NCBI GenBank assembly: GCA_013398175.1
Contig: VZRZ01004912.1
Coordinates: forward strand, 959,881 to 1,023,880
Origin: Climacteris rufus
Lineage: Eukaryota; Chordata; Aves; Passeriformes; Climacteridae
Direction: 5' to 3'
DNA: 64,000 nucleotides
The translations under genes were made by a program, and so were the position numbers. Every line of letters begins with the position of its first letter. Position 1 is the first letter of the stretch. This document shows, piece by piece, positions 36,406 through 50,300 of this stretch. The notes under the pieces were generated by a model. The model was not told the DNA's origin. It worked only from the letters and a program-made list of their open reading frames with translations, and searched no databases.

Positions 36406-36567
36406 ATGCTCCAGAGAAGAGTTATTGTACTATTTCTGCTACTGCTGTCTCCTCATTTCACACATGGTCGAGAACCCTCCCTGCTCCCACTCTCTCACGC
36501 CTCCAGCCAGTCAACAACTTGTAATAAAAAGCTGATGCCAAAAATTAGAATCAGAACCATATATTGA
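36406..36567 (+). CDS. Short ORF with signal-peptide-like start (hypothetical)
   Basis: A 53-codon frame too short for ordinary ORF cut-offs. It starts MLQRRVIVLFLLLLSP: two arginines, then a ten-residue hydrophobic leucine core, then SPHFTHG with a plausible cleavage site near residue 21. The remainder is REPSLLPLSHASSQ and then a basic lysine/arginine tail ending in TIY and TGA. A TATA box lies 56 bp upstream. An AATAAA overlaps codons 40-41, which is odd for a real coding exon and would instead suit an LTR-like unit (TATA then AATAAA). It could be the first exon of a secreted peptide gene, a tiny peptide, an old LTR, or chance. No peptide family is recognised, and no clear donor follows. 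Confidence 0.15.
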   Translation: MLQRRVIVLFLLLLSPHFTHGREPSLLPLSHASSQSTTCNKKLMPKIRIRTIY

Positions 36568-36624
36568 AACACTCCTCTGAAGTGCTTACATCCCCAACCC
36601 CATATGGACCCAGCAAAGGATCTC

Positions 36625-36661
36625 AGAAAGAGAGAGAGAGAGGAGAGGAGGGAGAGACGAG
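36625..36661. repeat. GA-rich microsatellite
   Basis: AGAAAGAGAGAGAGAG followed by AGGAGAGGAGGGAGAGA: an interrupted GA / GGA purine tract. Confidence 0.9.
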
Positions 36662-39224
36662 AGCGTCTAGCTGAGAAGCACGTGGATTCATGCTAGCAGC
36701 AGCCCAGCAAGCTGCTGGAACTGATTTACCACTAAAGCTGCTAAGCAATGACTGACTTCTTCCAATTATTGGTTTTGCAAACAATAATCAGGTTAAAATT
36801 AGTAATCTGAATACAAAACTTTGTTTAAAGGAAAGGGAGTGTTGTCCTGTGGGGAGTAGAAGAGGCAACACTCAGAAAGGGAAGGTATGAGAAAGAGTCC
36901 TAGAGGTGGGAAATGTGTTTTGTATCAGGGCAGAGCTGCAGGACACTGTACAGCACACTTTCAGCTCCCTCTCTCACCTCAAGGACTGCCAAATGCCACT
37001 GTGGTGACAGCAGGGATGAGCTGGATTCCAGAGTATGAGGCCTGGGGACATGTGTTCATAAGAGAGGGAGAGAAAGAAACACACAGAGATGGAGATTTAA
37101 AGGCAGACATTAAAGTCTCAAATATATATTCCTGTTTTGCATTTCCCTACTCTATTCTCAGTTTGCAAATACAGACCAAAATTAACAACCTAGTCTACCA
37201 TCTGTACATTTATTTTTTTTTTTTATTTAATCACTACACTGCAACCAACCCAGTCTGTTTTAAGAAATAAGCATCACTGAGAGTTGATGGATCAAAAAAC
37301 AGAGGTACAAAGGTATGAGATAGTACTTTCAAAAGCAAGGAGGGCAGGTCCTGACTCTGGGGTGACCATCTAGTTTATCACAAACCAGAGACTTTTTTCA
37401 AAGCTTTGGTTTCAGCGACTGCAGCCAAATACAAAAGAGAAAACCAGAGCCGAGCACAAACTTCTGGCTCCTATCCTTTCCTTAGACCACCATGCTGGAT
37501 TACCACCACTGCTAACAGCCGTTCCACAGAGAATTGGCAGCTGGGCCCCTTGACAAAATATGGAGATATGCTGATGGGCTTTGAGTTGAAAACACTGAAG
37601 TATTTGCTCCATTTAATAAAGCAAAGCATCTAAATCTTTTAAAGTTGAAAGTTCTACTGGGAAATAAGCAATATGCATTGCTGTGTTCCAAATGTCAAGA
37701 CTTCCATCCTTCTCCTATAAATCGTAGGCAGGACTCAAGCACAAGGGGGCAAATTCCCAGCACAGTCCTGTACACGGCACACACCACAGTTCTGGAAAAA
37801 GACGGCGCTGAACAACTGCATTATCCATGCAGTTTTCCAGCCTCTTCACAGGCCCAAAGAGAAAAAAGCCCACCCCACCAAAGGAAGTGATTTTACTTAG
37901 CACAGTAAAAATTAAGGTACAAATTATGGGAAATACTTGTACAGGAAAATTCAGCTTCCTACACACTTGGCAGTATCACTGACTGGGAAACAATAATGTT
38001 AGCTGTTCAGAGATTGCACCACCCCTTCTAATAACTTTGTCTTTCTTTCAGTCTGCAAAATCCTGTATGATTTTGAAGCATATTAGAGGTGAAGGAAGTG
38101 AGAACCACTGACTATAAAACACAAAGGTCAAGACACAACCCCTGCCCTGGGAAGTCCCTCCACTGCAGATTAACAGCTGTTTTGACAGATTAACAATGAA
38201 AGCATTGCTCTAACACTGCTTTTATTTTACACATCTTCTCAGCACATCCCCTACAGAACACTGCATCTCGGACCAGAATGGAGGGTGTTGGCATTTTTCT
38301 CAGTCATTCTTGAATTTTTGCCCCACATATATAATTTTTCTTTTAGTCATATTTTTTTCCTTTTTCTGCAAGTAAAAACATTTCAGCCAGTAACCAACAA
38401 GAATTTCACAGCCATTATTTTTAAAAGCATATAGGAAATGAGGCCCTAAAATCCATATTTATGTAATGAATGACTCCTAATCAGAGGTAGTTCTAATAAG
38501 ATTTCCTGATGTGCTGAAAGACAAGATGGGGAGAACCAGGACTGTCAGGCTGACCTATACTGATCTCAGACAAGACACTTTCACATCAGGCTTCTTGCCC
38601 ACAGTGTCACCACTTCCTGCCCTTCTTTGTTCCACAATATAGGATACCTCATTAGATTTGCAACCTCAAGCTCATTTCCATGGCAACTCATGGCACAACA
38701 AAACATAAGACATTAATCACCATTCTCAGACTTCATCAGGAGTGAAGGAACTGGGCTGTGAGCTGACAGAATTGGACGACTCACAAATAAATAAATGCAA
38801 GAAGGGAAATCAAGTGTCATAGCACTACAGTGCCCTAAAGATAAAGGGGATCCAAGCCATGCTGCACAGAACTCCATCCAGATCAGGACCTTAGCTGTCC
38901 CATTGTTTGGTATTTTTAAGAGTCAGTGCTTCAACCTTTGGCACTGGGACTCAGAAAGAGAAGACTCTGGTCTCCATAAACAGTCTGCATTCTGCTCAGG
39001 GCAGAATCAGACCTGAGACACAATGAGGTCCAGGGTCAACTCACCCAGAGTTCAACCAACCCAGTTATTTCTCCTAATTGCACTTCTATTCAAAATGTTT
39101 CCTTATCTGAAGCCCCAGCTGAAGGATCCTCATTTGAGGGCATATAAAAGAGACTGCTTATTCTTATGCTTCCCTCCTTTGAATGCTTTCATTTCCACTG
39201 ATAATCCCATTTTATTGCCTGGCT
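36662..39224. other. Unique non-coding sequence
   Basis: Contains a T-run of 12 (37213-37224). The plus-strand frame 36887-37270 (127 codons) is among the longest in the window but has no domain, a low-complexity end and no splice context. Confidence 0.45.
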
Positions 39225-39240
39225 TTTCTCTCTCTCTCTC
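39225..39240. repeat. CT dinucleotide repeat
   Basis: TTCTC followed by continuous CT units. Confidence 0.85.
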
Positions 39241-42200
39241 TGAGATGAATTTGCATCAGCACTACAATCTTAGTGGTGACGGTGACCTGCTCTTAGCCGG
39301 ACTTCTCTTTAAAACATTTTCAGTGTAAAGGACATTGCAAGACTCACACCTAAGTATTTTTTTGCAAGGATTCAATTTTGCAAACTTGCACCCAATACTC
39401 TGGTGTCAAAAGAAAATCAAAACCATCCTTTGGAGGACAAAATAAATATCAAGACTAAGACAGAAGCAGAGGAACAATGCATATTTAGATAAACCAGAAA
39501 GGTTTCAGCCAGTAACATTTGAATCAATTTTATACCTACATCTCAATCTAAGGCCGAGTTTGATCTGTGGGAAAAGCCCCAAAGCAGTCTTTGATCATAA
39601 AAACTTCACTGTGCTATATCTTTCAAGTAAGTATAATTCCCCTGGTTCAGATCTCCTTGGACCTCATGTATAGAAGCTAATTTTCTTTGATCTGCTATAT
39701 AAACACAGTTGCCCATATGGGGTTAAATACATCTAGGAGGTATTCTTGAATCCTGCTGGCATGGACATTTCTAAGCCATTCCCTACAGAGGGTTTGTTCA
39801 TTAATACACTTCTCTCAGTCTCCCACTGCATTGGCTTCAATAGGAGAAAATGGCAAACTTTTCCAACAGGATGTTCCTAGAAGCTGAACGAGTTTAGAGA
39901 GCGTTTTTATTGAAGAATACTGTCCAGAAGTGAGTATTTTAGAAATATTGAGGGTAATTTGAAGTAAGGTGTGCAATATAAGTATGGCAGGCTGGAAAAC
40001 TCCATTAACAAGGACTGATGAAAATCAATCCTGAAGTTTTCGGGGCTTTATATCTATGAACTTCATGCCTGCACAGATCCACACAGAGGAAAACAGAAAG
40101 TAAGCCAAATTTAAAAAATCTAGAAACCCCACAAAATTACTGAATCCCACGTAGTTTCTATTCAAAAGTATAAAATAACCGCAATTTGTTTGAGAATCTT
40201 GTCAAAATCTGTGAACAAGTCTAGTCTGAACTTAGCAGCAGATACTTTGTGTGCCTGAATACCCCAATAGCAGTCCTTACAGTTTTGAAAAGGCCTCAAC
40301 ATGTAGCTGCTCCCATGGAGAGAAGCGGAGCAGAGCAGCATAGCCCTGCTGAACACCAAGTCCTGTGGAATACCCAGGAACTCAAACACAGCACTGATGG
40401 TTTCCAAATTCCTTTAAAAAATAAAATGAGTTCTTCTGAATTTCCCCTGCAGTGACAGGCAGCTCCAAAGCCATAAATGATTGCTGATGTTGTAACACAG
40501 TCACAGTGATTTCATAAATATTAGAAGCATGACTTGGGAAGTAAGCTTTAGTACAAAGCTCTGACTCTCCAGGCTTTCTACTGGAGCACTTAGCTGCCTG
40601 TTCACCAGAGGAAATTTACTTACACACTTTTCTAACAATTCATTTTCTTGCATCTGGAAGGACACTGTAAAACTATGTATGCCATGGTTTCACCACACCT
40701 GTGTCGTGTGCAAGAGCACTGTTATTCCTGACTATTATTCCAGTCTCAAAATGACAGAAGACAGGAGAGCTAGACCAGGGTAACACTTCTTTGTGTTTGC
40801 AAACTAGACATGTAGTGCAAGAGTACAAACTTGACCCAGTGATAATGGTTGAGGATGACAAGGTAAGTGTGGATAGGTTGACAAAGTAGAGGGAAATCAT
40901 AACTCAATTCCTCAACTCTGTTGTGGGTTTCTTACCTTAACTTCTACTAGGAAAATCTTGCAGCAAGAAAAATCATCTAGTGCCTTGCCTTTGACATCAG
41001 GAAAGGAATGATGTTATCTTTGGTATTACAGAAAATTCTTTTCTATAGAATAAAGATTATAAACTGCTCCTCTGTGTCCCAGAGGTCTCCATAGATAAAC
41101 ATCAAGAACTCAGATGCTGTGATTATATAGTTAGACAAGAAAAACGTTACTATAGCCACTTCTTAAAACTTGACACAATGAACGCTACAATTCATGTACG
41201 TGTTTTTTAATGAGATTTTATTTTCTTTTTATTGCTTTCCCTACTGTACTACACTAATTTTGATTCTAGATCTTTTTTCCTACGTTATCTTCGTGTGACA
41301 TACAAGATATCATTAGAGACAATGCCAGGCTGAAAACAGTCATCTGTTTTCTAGCTAAATCCTCCTACAAAGACAGCAACCAGCAACTGGGATGTATAGC
41401 AGCTGAAACCGTAATGGTGCGTACAATGTTTAAGTGTGCATACGTGGTACACATTATTCTAATTTCTCTTTGTTCCATGCAGCACAAAGAAATTCTCAGG
41501 AGGCTGAGAAGGGTCATATCCATGGCTGAATGAGAAAATAACATTAAAATTATCATTATAGGCCTTCCTCCCTCTGACTTAGCTGGGTGAACCCTAGAAG
41601 ATTTAGAGTTCAGGTTCAGTTCAGATAAACATCCAAAAGTTCACAGGTTTACCCAAACTATCTGAATCTCTAGAGCCCCAAAATAAGCTGGAAATCTCCA
41701 GAACTCACTTTCTTGAGGGATTTCCTGCACTTCCAGTTTTGGACAAAAATCAGAAATGGAAATAAAACAAACCTCCCAACATGAACTAAATATTGCAGAA
41801 CATCAGCACAACTCATTTAAGTTACACTCTAAAAGTCAGCATCGACTTACCTAGATTTACCAAGTGTTTTGATGACTTTTTTTTTTAATATCAGCTTTTA
41901 TGACTGAATCGGAGATATTTACATTTTCACCTGACTTCTCACAGTCTTATTCATTTTTACTATCAGATTTTTGTGAGTGGAACGGAGAGCAGGTGTTAAA
42001 GGGAGGCTCTGTTCTTCTACACATTTACAGTACATCTACACAGCACGTTTAGGCCTTGCAGAGAATATCTCTCCATCTAAAATATTTATTAAAGCAAAGG
42101 CTAAGAGGTAAAGAGAAGAGAGAGGGAGCAGAGTGAAGTAGTTTACAAAGTACTGACATTGGTAACAGATAGCCCTCCCATTGGCACGAGCTGCTGGTTT

Positions 42201-42783
42201 CCCTCTTTGACACTGATATGGAAAAAACATCAGCAGCCACACTATCAGCAAGAGCATGGCCCTGATCAGCTGTTGTTCACTTTCCCAGAGCAGACTTCCA
42301 TCTCCCAAATTGACTGTGGCCATTCATTTTCTCTCTTGTAAAAATGTGGTTTCAATCACTTCAGATAGATGATCTGTATCAAATGAAGAGTACATTGCTT
42401 TGTAGTACTTTCCACCATCCCCTCCACTTGTAAAGCCAGAGAGGAATGTGGGCATGCCTGCCACAAGCCTGGTTCCCCTGACATGCTATGCAGAGCCCTC
42501 CTCATCACAAAACACCCTCCCCATTCACTCAGTGATGTGTTGTGCCATTTGTATCAGGCCAACAAGTAATTTCTTATGCTACCAAGTGGCGACAAAACAT
42601 ATTTCATAATCTGGCACTACCATCTGAGCCGATCAAAGGCCTACATAGTTCAGTCTAACAACAGCTATAAGAAGAGGGGTATATACAGAGTAATTCTTTC
42701 TGTGCTGTATCCATCCACCTCCCAGGAAGGTATCAGCTTAGGGTTTTCCTGAACTAAGGGTTTGCACCTGCACCATCATGTTT
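39241..42783. other. Unique non-coding sequence
   Basis: No gene or repeat family recognised. Frame 42036-42323 (minus) is hydrophobic in part but has no known motif. Confidence 0.45.
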
Positions 42784-42800
42784 GGTAGGTAGGTAGGTAG
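42784..42800. repeat. GGTA tetranucleotide repeat
   Basis: Four GGTA units plus one base. Confidence 0.9.
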
Positions 42801-42989
42801 CCATAATGACACCTGAGGTGTTCCCCCCAGATGGGAGTAGCTATTTTCTGCTTGTCCTGGCATCTGTATAGTGTATTCTAGTTTCACCACTCTTCATTTA
42901 TTAAGATTAGAAAATAATCTGAGAAAAGAGATTCAGTCATTCAGCATCCTAATAGTATCTATAATTCTCCAAGGTTGATTTGAATTTAG

Positions 42990-43225
42990 GTTTTCCTGAA
43001 TAGTTTTGTGTCATTAGCAAATCTTGTCCTTTTACTGCTTATCCCCATTTTTAGATCAGGAATTATTTGAATAAGATGGAACAGATTTTTGTCAGTAACC
43101 TTCCACTCCTGTGATTGCCATTCCTTCTATTACATCATTGTGATGTTCTAGCTAATTGAAGAAGTGTTTTCTACATTGTTTTCACCCACTTCTTGGAGGC
43201 TTTCCACATCCATCCTCATAAAAGC
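42990..43225 (-). mobile_element. Old CR1-type LINE segment, minus strand
   Basis: The plus strand reads TGTCATTAGCAAATCTTG, CTTTTACTGCTTATCCCC, TTTTTAGATCAGGAATTATT, TGAATAAGATGGAACAG, then TCAGTAACCTTCCACTCC and CATCCTCATAAAAGC. This order matches the antisense of the CR1/L3-type reverse transcriptase 3' region (gtcatcagcaaa ... aataagttgaacag ... ). It is highly diverged, so borders are approximate and the subfamily unknown. Confidence 0.55.
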
Positions 43226-46200
43226 AGGAAATACCTCTTAACTGACATGAGTTATGAGTTAGGAAAGCAACATGTTTTACGTTCTTACCTCTTGCTGGGT
43301 GTCCATCAATGCCATGAAACGTTAGCTCTTTAAAAAAGGACATGATATAGGAAACAGCTTCCTACACATATATTTTGTTTTTCTTGGTTGGTTTTTTGAT
43401 TTGGGTTGAGGTTTTGCAGGGTTTTTTTTCAGACCAGTTCAGTGTTGATCCAAGGTTTTTCTCCTACCAGCATTGTTCAGATGCCTGCAATTATCCCATA
43501 TCCCAGAAATATTCTCAGGTTTTTGGTCCTGTTTCTCCTCCTGATCAACAAACCTAGAGCCTGCTACAATTTCACACCCTTCTGAAAAATCCTACCAGCC
43601 AATCAGGCAGCTGAAGCTCACGTTTGCTGCACCATTCCAGAGAACCATGTCTCATGGGGCCTGTTCAGCCCCTGATGAAAGCAGCAGGTTCAAGCATGAA
43701 ATCCGCTGTGGCTCCGGCAGCAAGTCGCAGTTGCTGTCCTGGTGTGTTGATGTTGGGGGAAGAGGAGGGGCACACCACACATGAATAGCCAGGCACACAC
43801 AGGACATCTTCTCACCAGATGGTGCATCAGACCTGTTGCAGCTTAACTTCTAATTAAACTAAGGGCCACATTCAGTCGCAGCATCAGTTTCCTACAAACC
43901 AGATGTCAGCAAGACACCACAAAAATCACATTCAATGTAAGCCCAAACCCAGGATGAGGGTGGCCACTGCCCAAGCCTCAAGTACTGTCTCTGTCAGGAC
44001 AAGTTTTCTCTAGCAGCAAATTAACAGCCCCTTTGTTCTGGGCCACCATGCCCTGAAAGTCCCCTCTATTCTGCATGGCAAACCTGAAACCAACACTCCC
44101 ACAGCACTGTTGCTAACCAGGTATAGAAAACAGCCTGAAATAGAGCAGGAAATTCTCTGCAGGGCTTACTCAAAGCTTCTCAAAGCACCCAGCTACCTTA
44201 ATTTTTCCTAGCAGCCCAGCAGACTGGCCAAGCTATGTGCTGAAATCCTAGAGGTGTTCCTGGCTAAGAGCAAACTGAGCAGGTGTCTCAATGGATAAGT
44301 GCAATAGGCATTTGGAAAGCATGGATAAACCTATGAAGTCTTCAAAAGCCTCTGGATAACATTTTCAGTAGGTGAATGGAGAGAAATGAAAAAAGACTCA
44401 GGCCAAGTTGCATGGCAGCCCTACATCTTTGCCACTGGATTGCCTTTAGGGCAATATAATGCTTTTAGAGAAGTGAGGTCCACAAGGCTCCAAAGAAGCA
44501 ATAACAATTTAATTTATTTGGGTAAAACCTGAAGCCAGCAGCCTACCTGTAATGTTATTTGTCAAGCAATAATAACAGAGTAGTACAGATTTTTATATCC
44601 TGGGCATTGACTCAGTGTCAAATATTTAATGAAAAAAAGAAAGAAAAATAAAAAGTAGCTGATCTAAGGACTGGCAGTGACTGTACTCAAGGATCCAATT
44701 CTTCACTTACCTCCAGTCCCCTCCCTTCACTTCTTCCCAACTTTCCCCTCCTTCTCTGCCTTTCTCACTTGGAAGATGTTATTGTTTAACATGGCACATT
44801 CCCAAGCTGCTAGACCAGGACGGTAAAATTATTCACTGACTTTACTGTACTCTTCTACCAGTCACTCATTTTTTAAGCTTTCAGCTCTCCTTCACTCCAC
44901 CCCTACCTGCTCCATTCCCCAATGAAATTTGCTTTCTTGCTTCTCTCCCTCCCTTTTTGCTAGGCAGAATCTGGAAAAAAGAAATCAAGGCCAAACTCAA
45001 CAAAACTACTGCTGCGTAAGAGCAGTCCTTTTTCACACACAGATGGTCAGTCAGAAGAATGAGCGCTTTATAAGACAGACACCGTGCTGGTCTTTGCAAC
45101 CCTGTTCCCCCAGACCTCAGCAGGAGTTTTTCATCACCAAAGTGGATAGTAACTCTGTCAGACACCTCATACACACAGGTATTAATAAAAAAAGAAAATA
45201 CTGCACTGACTGATTTTACAAGAAACTGGGAATCTTAATGTGATGGTTAAAAATGCACACGGTGATTACGCACAACCAATAGCTATGTCAACAGGGGTTT
45301 ATGGCAGGTTGCTAATCAGCAGGGAATGCACTTGTGTATACATCCATGGTTTTGCACTTTATGGACAACATTTCCATGGCCAAAGTCCATGTACCACTGC
45401 ACAGCCATAAACATACACACATTGTGCACTTGTAAACACCCAAGTGGCCATAGGCTTCTCCGTGTTTGCACATGGAAACCCCACTTGCTTGGGTAACAGC
45501 AGCTTACAGCATCACTGTCAGATGCACCACAAGGTGCCAGCAGGTACTCGTGCCTTTATTTCTCAAATTTGGCCTAATTCACTAATGGGCTTAAACATAT
45601 TATTGGAAAAGGAAATTTAATTTTCCCCAAACTGAGTTTTGATGACAAAGAAGGTAGATTCCCATCATTATTAATCAGATGCAAAACTCCCAGCTTTTCT
45701 TGTGATAGATGCAGAGTGTCAAGATCACATCTGAAAGACACCAGCATTGTCTAACCCAGAAACACAGCTCTCCTTGTTCAAAATGGAAAAATAGTTCCAG
45801 AATCTCTATATTTCCCTACAACAAAAGAAGCATTGCTAAAGAAAATCACTGCAGTAAGCTTGAAGAAGGAGCTCTGTTCTAATAGTTATCTTTTCCACAA
45901 ATTGAAATTCATAACACTTCTGTAACCCAGCATTTTCAAATACAAATGGAATGAAATTATGCATGAACTTTTGCACTCTTGCTTCATTAGTCATTCCCTT
46001 CATTAGTCAAATGAGAAGGGGCAGCATTTAATGCTTCTGTTCATGACAGTTCTCACAATAACATATTTGAGAGCTATTCTGACATTTAACTTAAAAAAAA
46101 TGTGCTCCGTATTTAATCTGATTCAATGAAGGCAAAGATGATAAATTATGTCATCTCCGAAGCTTTCAGATAGTTAGTTCAATTTCCAAACAGAAGTTTA

Positions 46201-46898
46201 TTTGCTGACATCCTTTTGCTACCAGTAGATCATTGCTCACAAAGCACTAAACAGTTATGGTGTATGAGGAAGCAAAAATCCCTGCTAAGGACCTGTGCTT
46301 TCCACAGGTCCAGCAGTACCCAGACTTCAAACCTCCATCTCCATTTTTCCTTGAACACAGTGCTAAGAAATACCCTCTTTTCCTACTCTGACTACCCTAT
46401 TTCTCCTGTTCCTCCCTTTACCAGTCTCTGTTTCAGAACCATTTCTTTGCACTACTGAAGTTTCTGAAAAATAAGCACCATGAACACACTGATGAATTGT
46501 ACTCTCCCCTGGGTGCAAAATTAATTCAGGATTTTGTTCAGGAGCTGCCAAAGATCAGCATATTACTTATCATTAAAGAGATGCACAGACAAAGCTATGA
46601 GTGAAGATTGCCAAGAAATGGGCTTTGCTGTGCCCACCTCAGTCTGGTGCTGTCAAGTCTTCAGCTTCATTTTCCAAACGTAATGAAACAAATTAAGTCA
46701 GCCTTTTCAGCATCAATCTCATCCATCATAAATTAATTTTTAGGGGCATTTTCCCAGGGATTCAATCCAAGTGACCTGGATTCCATGCTTCTCTTTTACA
46801 CCAATCATAAAAATTAACAATAAATGTTCAAAATGAGACCTCAAACATATGGAGCATAGAATAAGATTTAGAAAAGGAAGGTTAAAAGTGTTGAAATT
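43226..46898. other. Unique non-coding sequence
   Basis: A short A/AAAG-rich run lies at 44630-44655. 45240-45500 has several CCAAT/CATGG words but no open frame or repeat match. No gene recognised. Confidence 0.45.
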
Positions 46899-46913
46899 GG
46901 GAGGGGAGGGGGG
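46899..46913 (+). repeat. G-run cluster (possible quadruplex)
   Basis: GGGAGGGGAGGGGGG: three G-runs with one-base loops. A fourth strand would have to come from the six-G run or the nearby GG. Confidence 0.5.
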
Positions 46914-47345
46914 AAAGGTTTACATAGCAAGTCTATGAAAGTAACAAAGTTATCTGAAAAAAATTTATATTGGTACAGCACAAATAGATTAGGTATTAAT
47001 TCTGAATGTACAAAATCACATATACTCCTGTTTTCAATCAGTCTTTTCAAACTTGCAGGCACTATTTTTTAATTATTATTAATGATAAGTGCTCAGACTT
47101 CACCACATCAGCAAAACTTTTATTAAAGAGGGTGAGAGGAAAGGAGAAACTTACCGTAAAGACAGGTTTTTCAGCAACACATATCTCAGTGACTCCTGAA
47201 ACCTTCTCTGGCACAGATGGTGCTGACTTCTGTGAAATATAAGGTAGGATTGGGCTGGGGAGGAGGTTAGTAGGCCAGTCCCTACAGTAAGCAAATAAAC
47301 TTTTTAATGGAGGGTCTCAAACAGGGTGAGAAAAAAATTAAAACC

Positions 47346-47363
47346 AAACAAACAAACAAAAAC
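47346..47363. repeat. CAAA tetranucleotide repeat
   Basis: CAAACAAACAAACAAAAA, about four units. Confidence 0.85.
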
Positions 47364-50300
47364 CCAAGAAAATATTTTCCTCTACAAAAAAATACATGGA
47401 GAAAAGGAAGAGCATGTATTTCAATGTATATTCTCACTTTCTTTTTCCAGATGCCTCAGTTTGACAAACTGGGTTTCTATTCCTAAGAGCATCAGCTGCA
47501 ATGATTACCACAGCAGCAAATTTTTGATGGCTAACAGGGATGAATGTCTAAAAAACAGATAAGGTGATGTACCCTCAATCTCCCACATTTATCCAGCCAG
47601 CTTTGGAGAATTTTATAATGCTACATGAGCTCCAGAGTATTTAACAGGGACTTCTATGTTTTCTTTCAGAATTTCACTTTTCCATCTTAGCATGAAAATA
47701 AGGGAGGGTATAAACCAACCCTGCAGTACTCTGGCAACCTTTTGCAAGTCAGAAGGGTAGGTATGTGAATGATCTGACAGGGGCTGAAACCCCAGGCTTG
47801 TAAAACCACCCAGCAGACTTCAGTGCTCTCCATGGAGGCAGGATTGATCCCCAGCAATCCAGGATTATTAGGGCTGTATTTTTTTAAGCAGAACAGAGAA
47901 TGTATTTCAGCTGGATTTTAACTCAAGAAAACTCTTCTGATTGTAGTGGCATTACTACCTTTCTAGTTTCCCCCTTACTCCCTCCCTGCTTAGTTCCCCC
48001 TGCCAGCAACTCCCCACCTTGTCCTCCAACACACAAAGCTCTTTCTCCATCTCAGCCTCAGTCACATAAATTGCTCTGAAAAGCAGGATCCCCAGGCTCT
48101 CACGAAGCTCCTGCTGAAATTAATGAGACTTGGCATCAGATCACCTTATAAAGAATGATTTGCAAGAGGAACACCTTACTTACTGTCAGAGACAACACAA
48201 AAATCACTTCTCCACTGACAGTTTTCATCCTCAGCTCTAACTTTTACCCAAGTCAGGAATATTTTTGCTTTATATCTGACTTGACAGTTAGTAATACTAC
48301 TGTGAGAACATACCACCTGACTTCATATGATTTAGAAAGAGGAGAGAGAGCAAAGATAATAGTTTCATTATAAGTTTTAAGTCTCTGTAAATCTCTCTAC
48401 ATCGAATCATTCCTGATCTCCCAAGAGGGACTCTCCAAACACTGAAGCCATGCCTATTTGGCAAGAACTACAGACAGGGATTTCTTTTCTAGTCTCCTTC
48501 GTCTCTACAGAGGGCAGAAATCTTGGATAGAAAACTTTGGCCCAGAAGTCTTTTTCTTTACTTGCAGCAGTTAGAGGCACAGTGATGGTTTTAATAGAGT
48601 TCTGTAATGACTCTGTTGCTACTTTTTATTACTATTTCTTGGAGCAATAAAGTGGCAGAGGCAATGATATTGAATTGCTAACTTTTCTGCAGTGAAGAAG
48701 AGAGTATAATTAGTCCATAAAGTTGTTTTCATTCAAAGACCAAATGCATTTCTAGCTCCCACAAAACACTGTAAAAATTCTTTCTCACCTGTGTGCTTCC
48801 CTAGTCAACATCAGGAGGTGAACTCATGCTGCACAGATACTTGAGGAGTAACTTCATATGTCCCCTTGGCTTCTATTTTGTGGTTTTCCAGCAACTGTTC
48901 CTCAGAGTGCTTACAACAGAACCTATCAATGCTCCCTGGACCACCCAAGGATCTTATGCTCCCCAGGGAAGAGCAGTAGTAATGGGCAGCTCCATGGCCT
49001 GTCTTCTCCCACCTGTGCATAGGACAAGGCACCTCCCTCCTGAATCACATCCAGAGGATGAATCAGATACCAGGTGGGATAAATTGCCTCATCTCTCTTC
49101 ACTGACCTGGGAAAAGGTCAAGGCTCCTAATTTAGGTACTTTAATTTGATGACAAAAACAGAACAGGATGTTCTGCTCGTGCAAGTAGTTCTTCTAATGG
49201 CATGGACCTTGCAACATAAAGAGAATACTTTTTCACCACAAATCTTTATAAAAGTGCAGACTGAGGCTTAGAGACCCATACAAGAGCTGTGAGGTAAAAC
49301 ACAAGTTCTACTGAAGGAAACTTGTAGGGTTTTTACCAAAGATTTCAAGGGCACTGAAATTTCTCCTACTTATGCCCAAACAGCTGTGTTTATTAGCATG
49401 GGATCCCCCTATCTATTCGGTAGAATGCTTATTAACATCACAAGAGTGTATCTGAAACCACTATCTAAACCAATCATGGGTGAATACTTGTTTCTTATTA
49501 ACCAAAACCAAATGAGTTTTCCTCTACAGTTCAGCTCTTGCTACAGCTGTAGCTGTGACGTGGTTCTGTGCTTTGCTCTTCTCTAGTAAGTAATGTCAAA
49601 AACACAAACCAAAGGGGAAAATTATTTCATTTCCAAAATAAGTAAATGCCTTTGATCAGTACTAATACACAAAAGGCAGGTATTTAAAATTAAGGGACAT
49701 GCAGGAAATTGGTTCCTCACAAAGTTTCAATTAGCTTTCAAATTATCTCTTGCACAGTCTGTACAAATATTCCTAACCAAACTTCACTGAAAAATGGATT
49801 CTCAATACGTTTATTTACCTAATAGTTAACACAAGGATAACAACACACATGCAAATTTAAAATAAAAACATATGTGGGGATCTTTTGCCCCAAATAAGAA
49901 TTTGAAACAGATGTGTTCTTTTAACTGTATTTCTTCACCCAATGCTTTTCTCTTCACTGTTTGTATTTTCAATGCATTTTTTTCCAAAGGTACATAATAA
50001 TTTATTCTCCCTTTTATCTGACAAGTATGGCTTTCAAATAACATATTCTATCTTTATTTCTTGCTGGCATAACTCATCGATATCAATCAGTGTTTTGCAC
50101 AAAGGGAGCTGACTGCAGTTCAACTATAAGCTGGGATACTATTTTCATTAGAAGTGCATTTGAAAATCAACATAACAATGTTGTACGATGAAAACATAAT
50201 ATTCAACATTGTTTCCACAAGTTTTGTATTCTTAAATCTATTAAACTCATGTTTTTATTGGACACTTCCATTCTACTTCTCTCCGCATGTTTTCAATAGC

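Noticed and set aside
36330..36540. TATAAA ... AATAAA segment as a third solo LTR
   Set aside because: Tried TGTCACGG as start and GATGCCA as end; no matching target duplication was found and U3 would be almost absent. Left as an ambiguous promoter plus short frame.
47437..47562. Plus-strand exon after CTTTCTTTTTCCAG
   Set aside because: The open frame hits a stop before any acceptable donor and has no promoter, polyadenylation signal or protein similarity.
48826..49149. 107-codon plus-strand frame as a gene
   Set aside because: Overlaps a minus-strand frame of similar size, has no domain, promoter or splice context.
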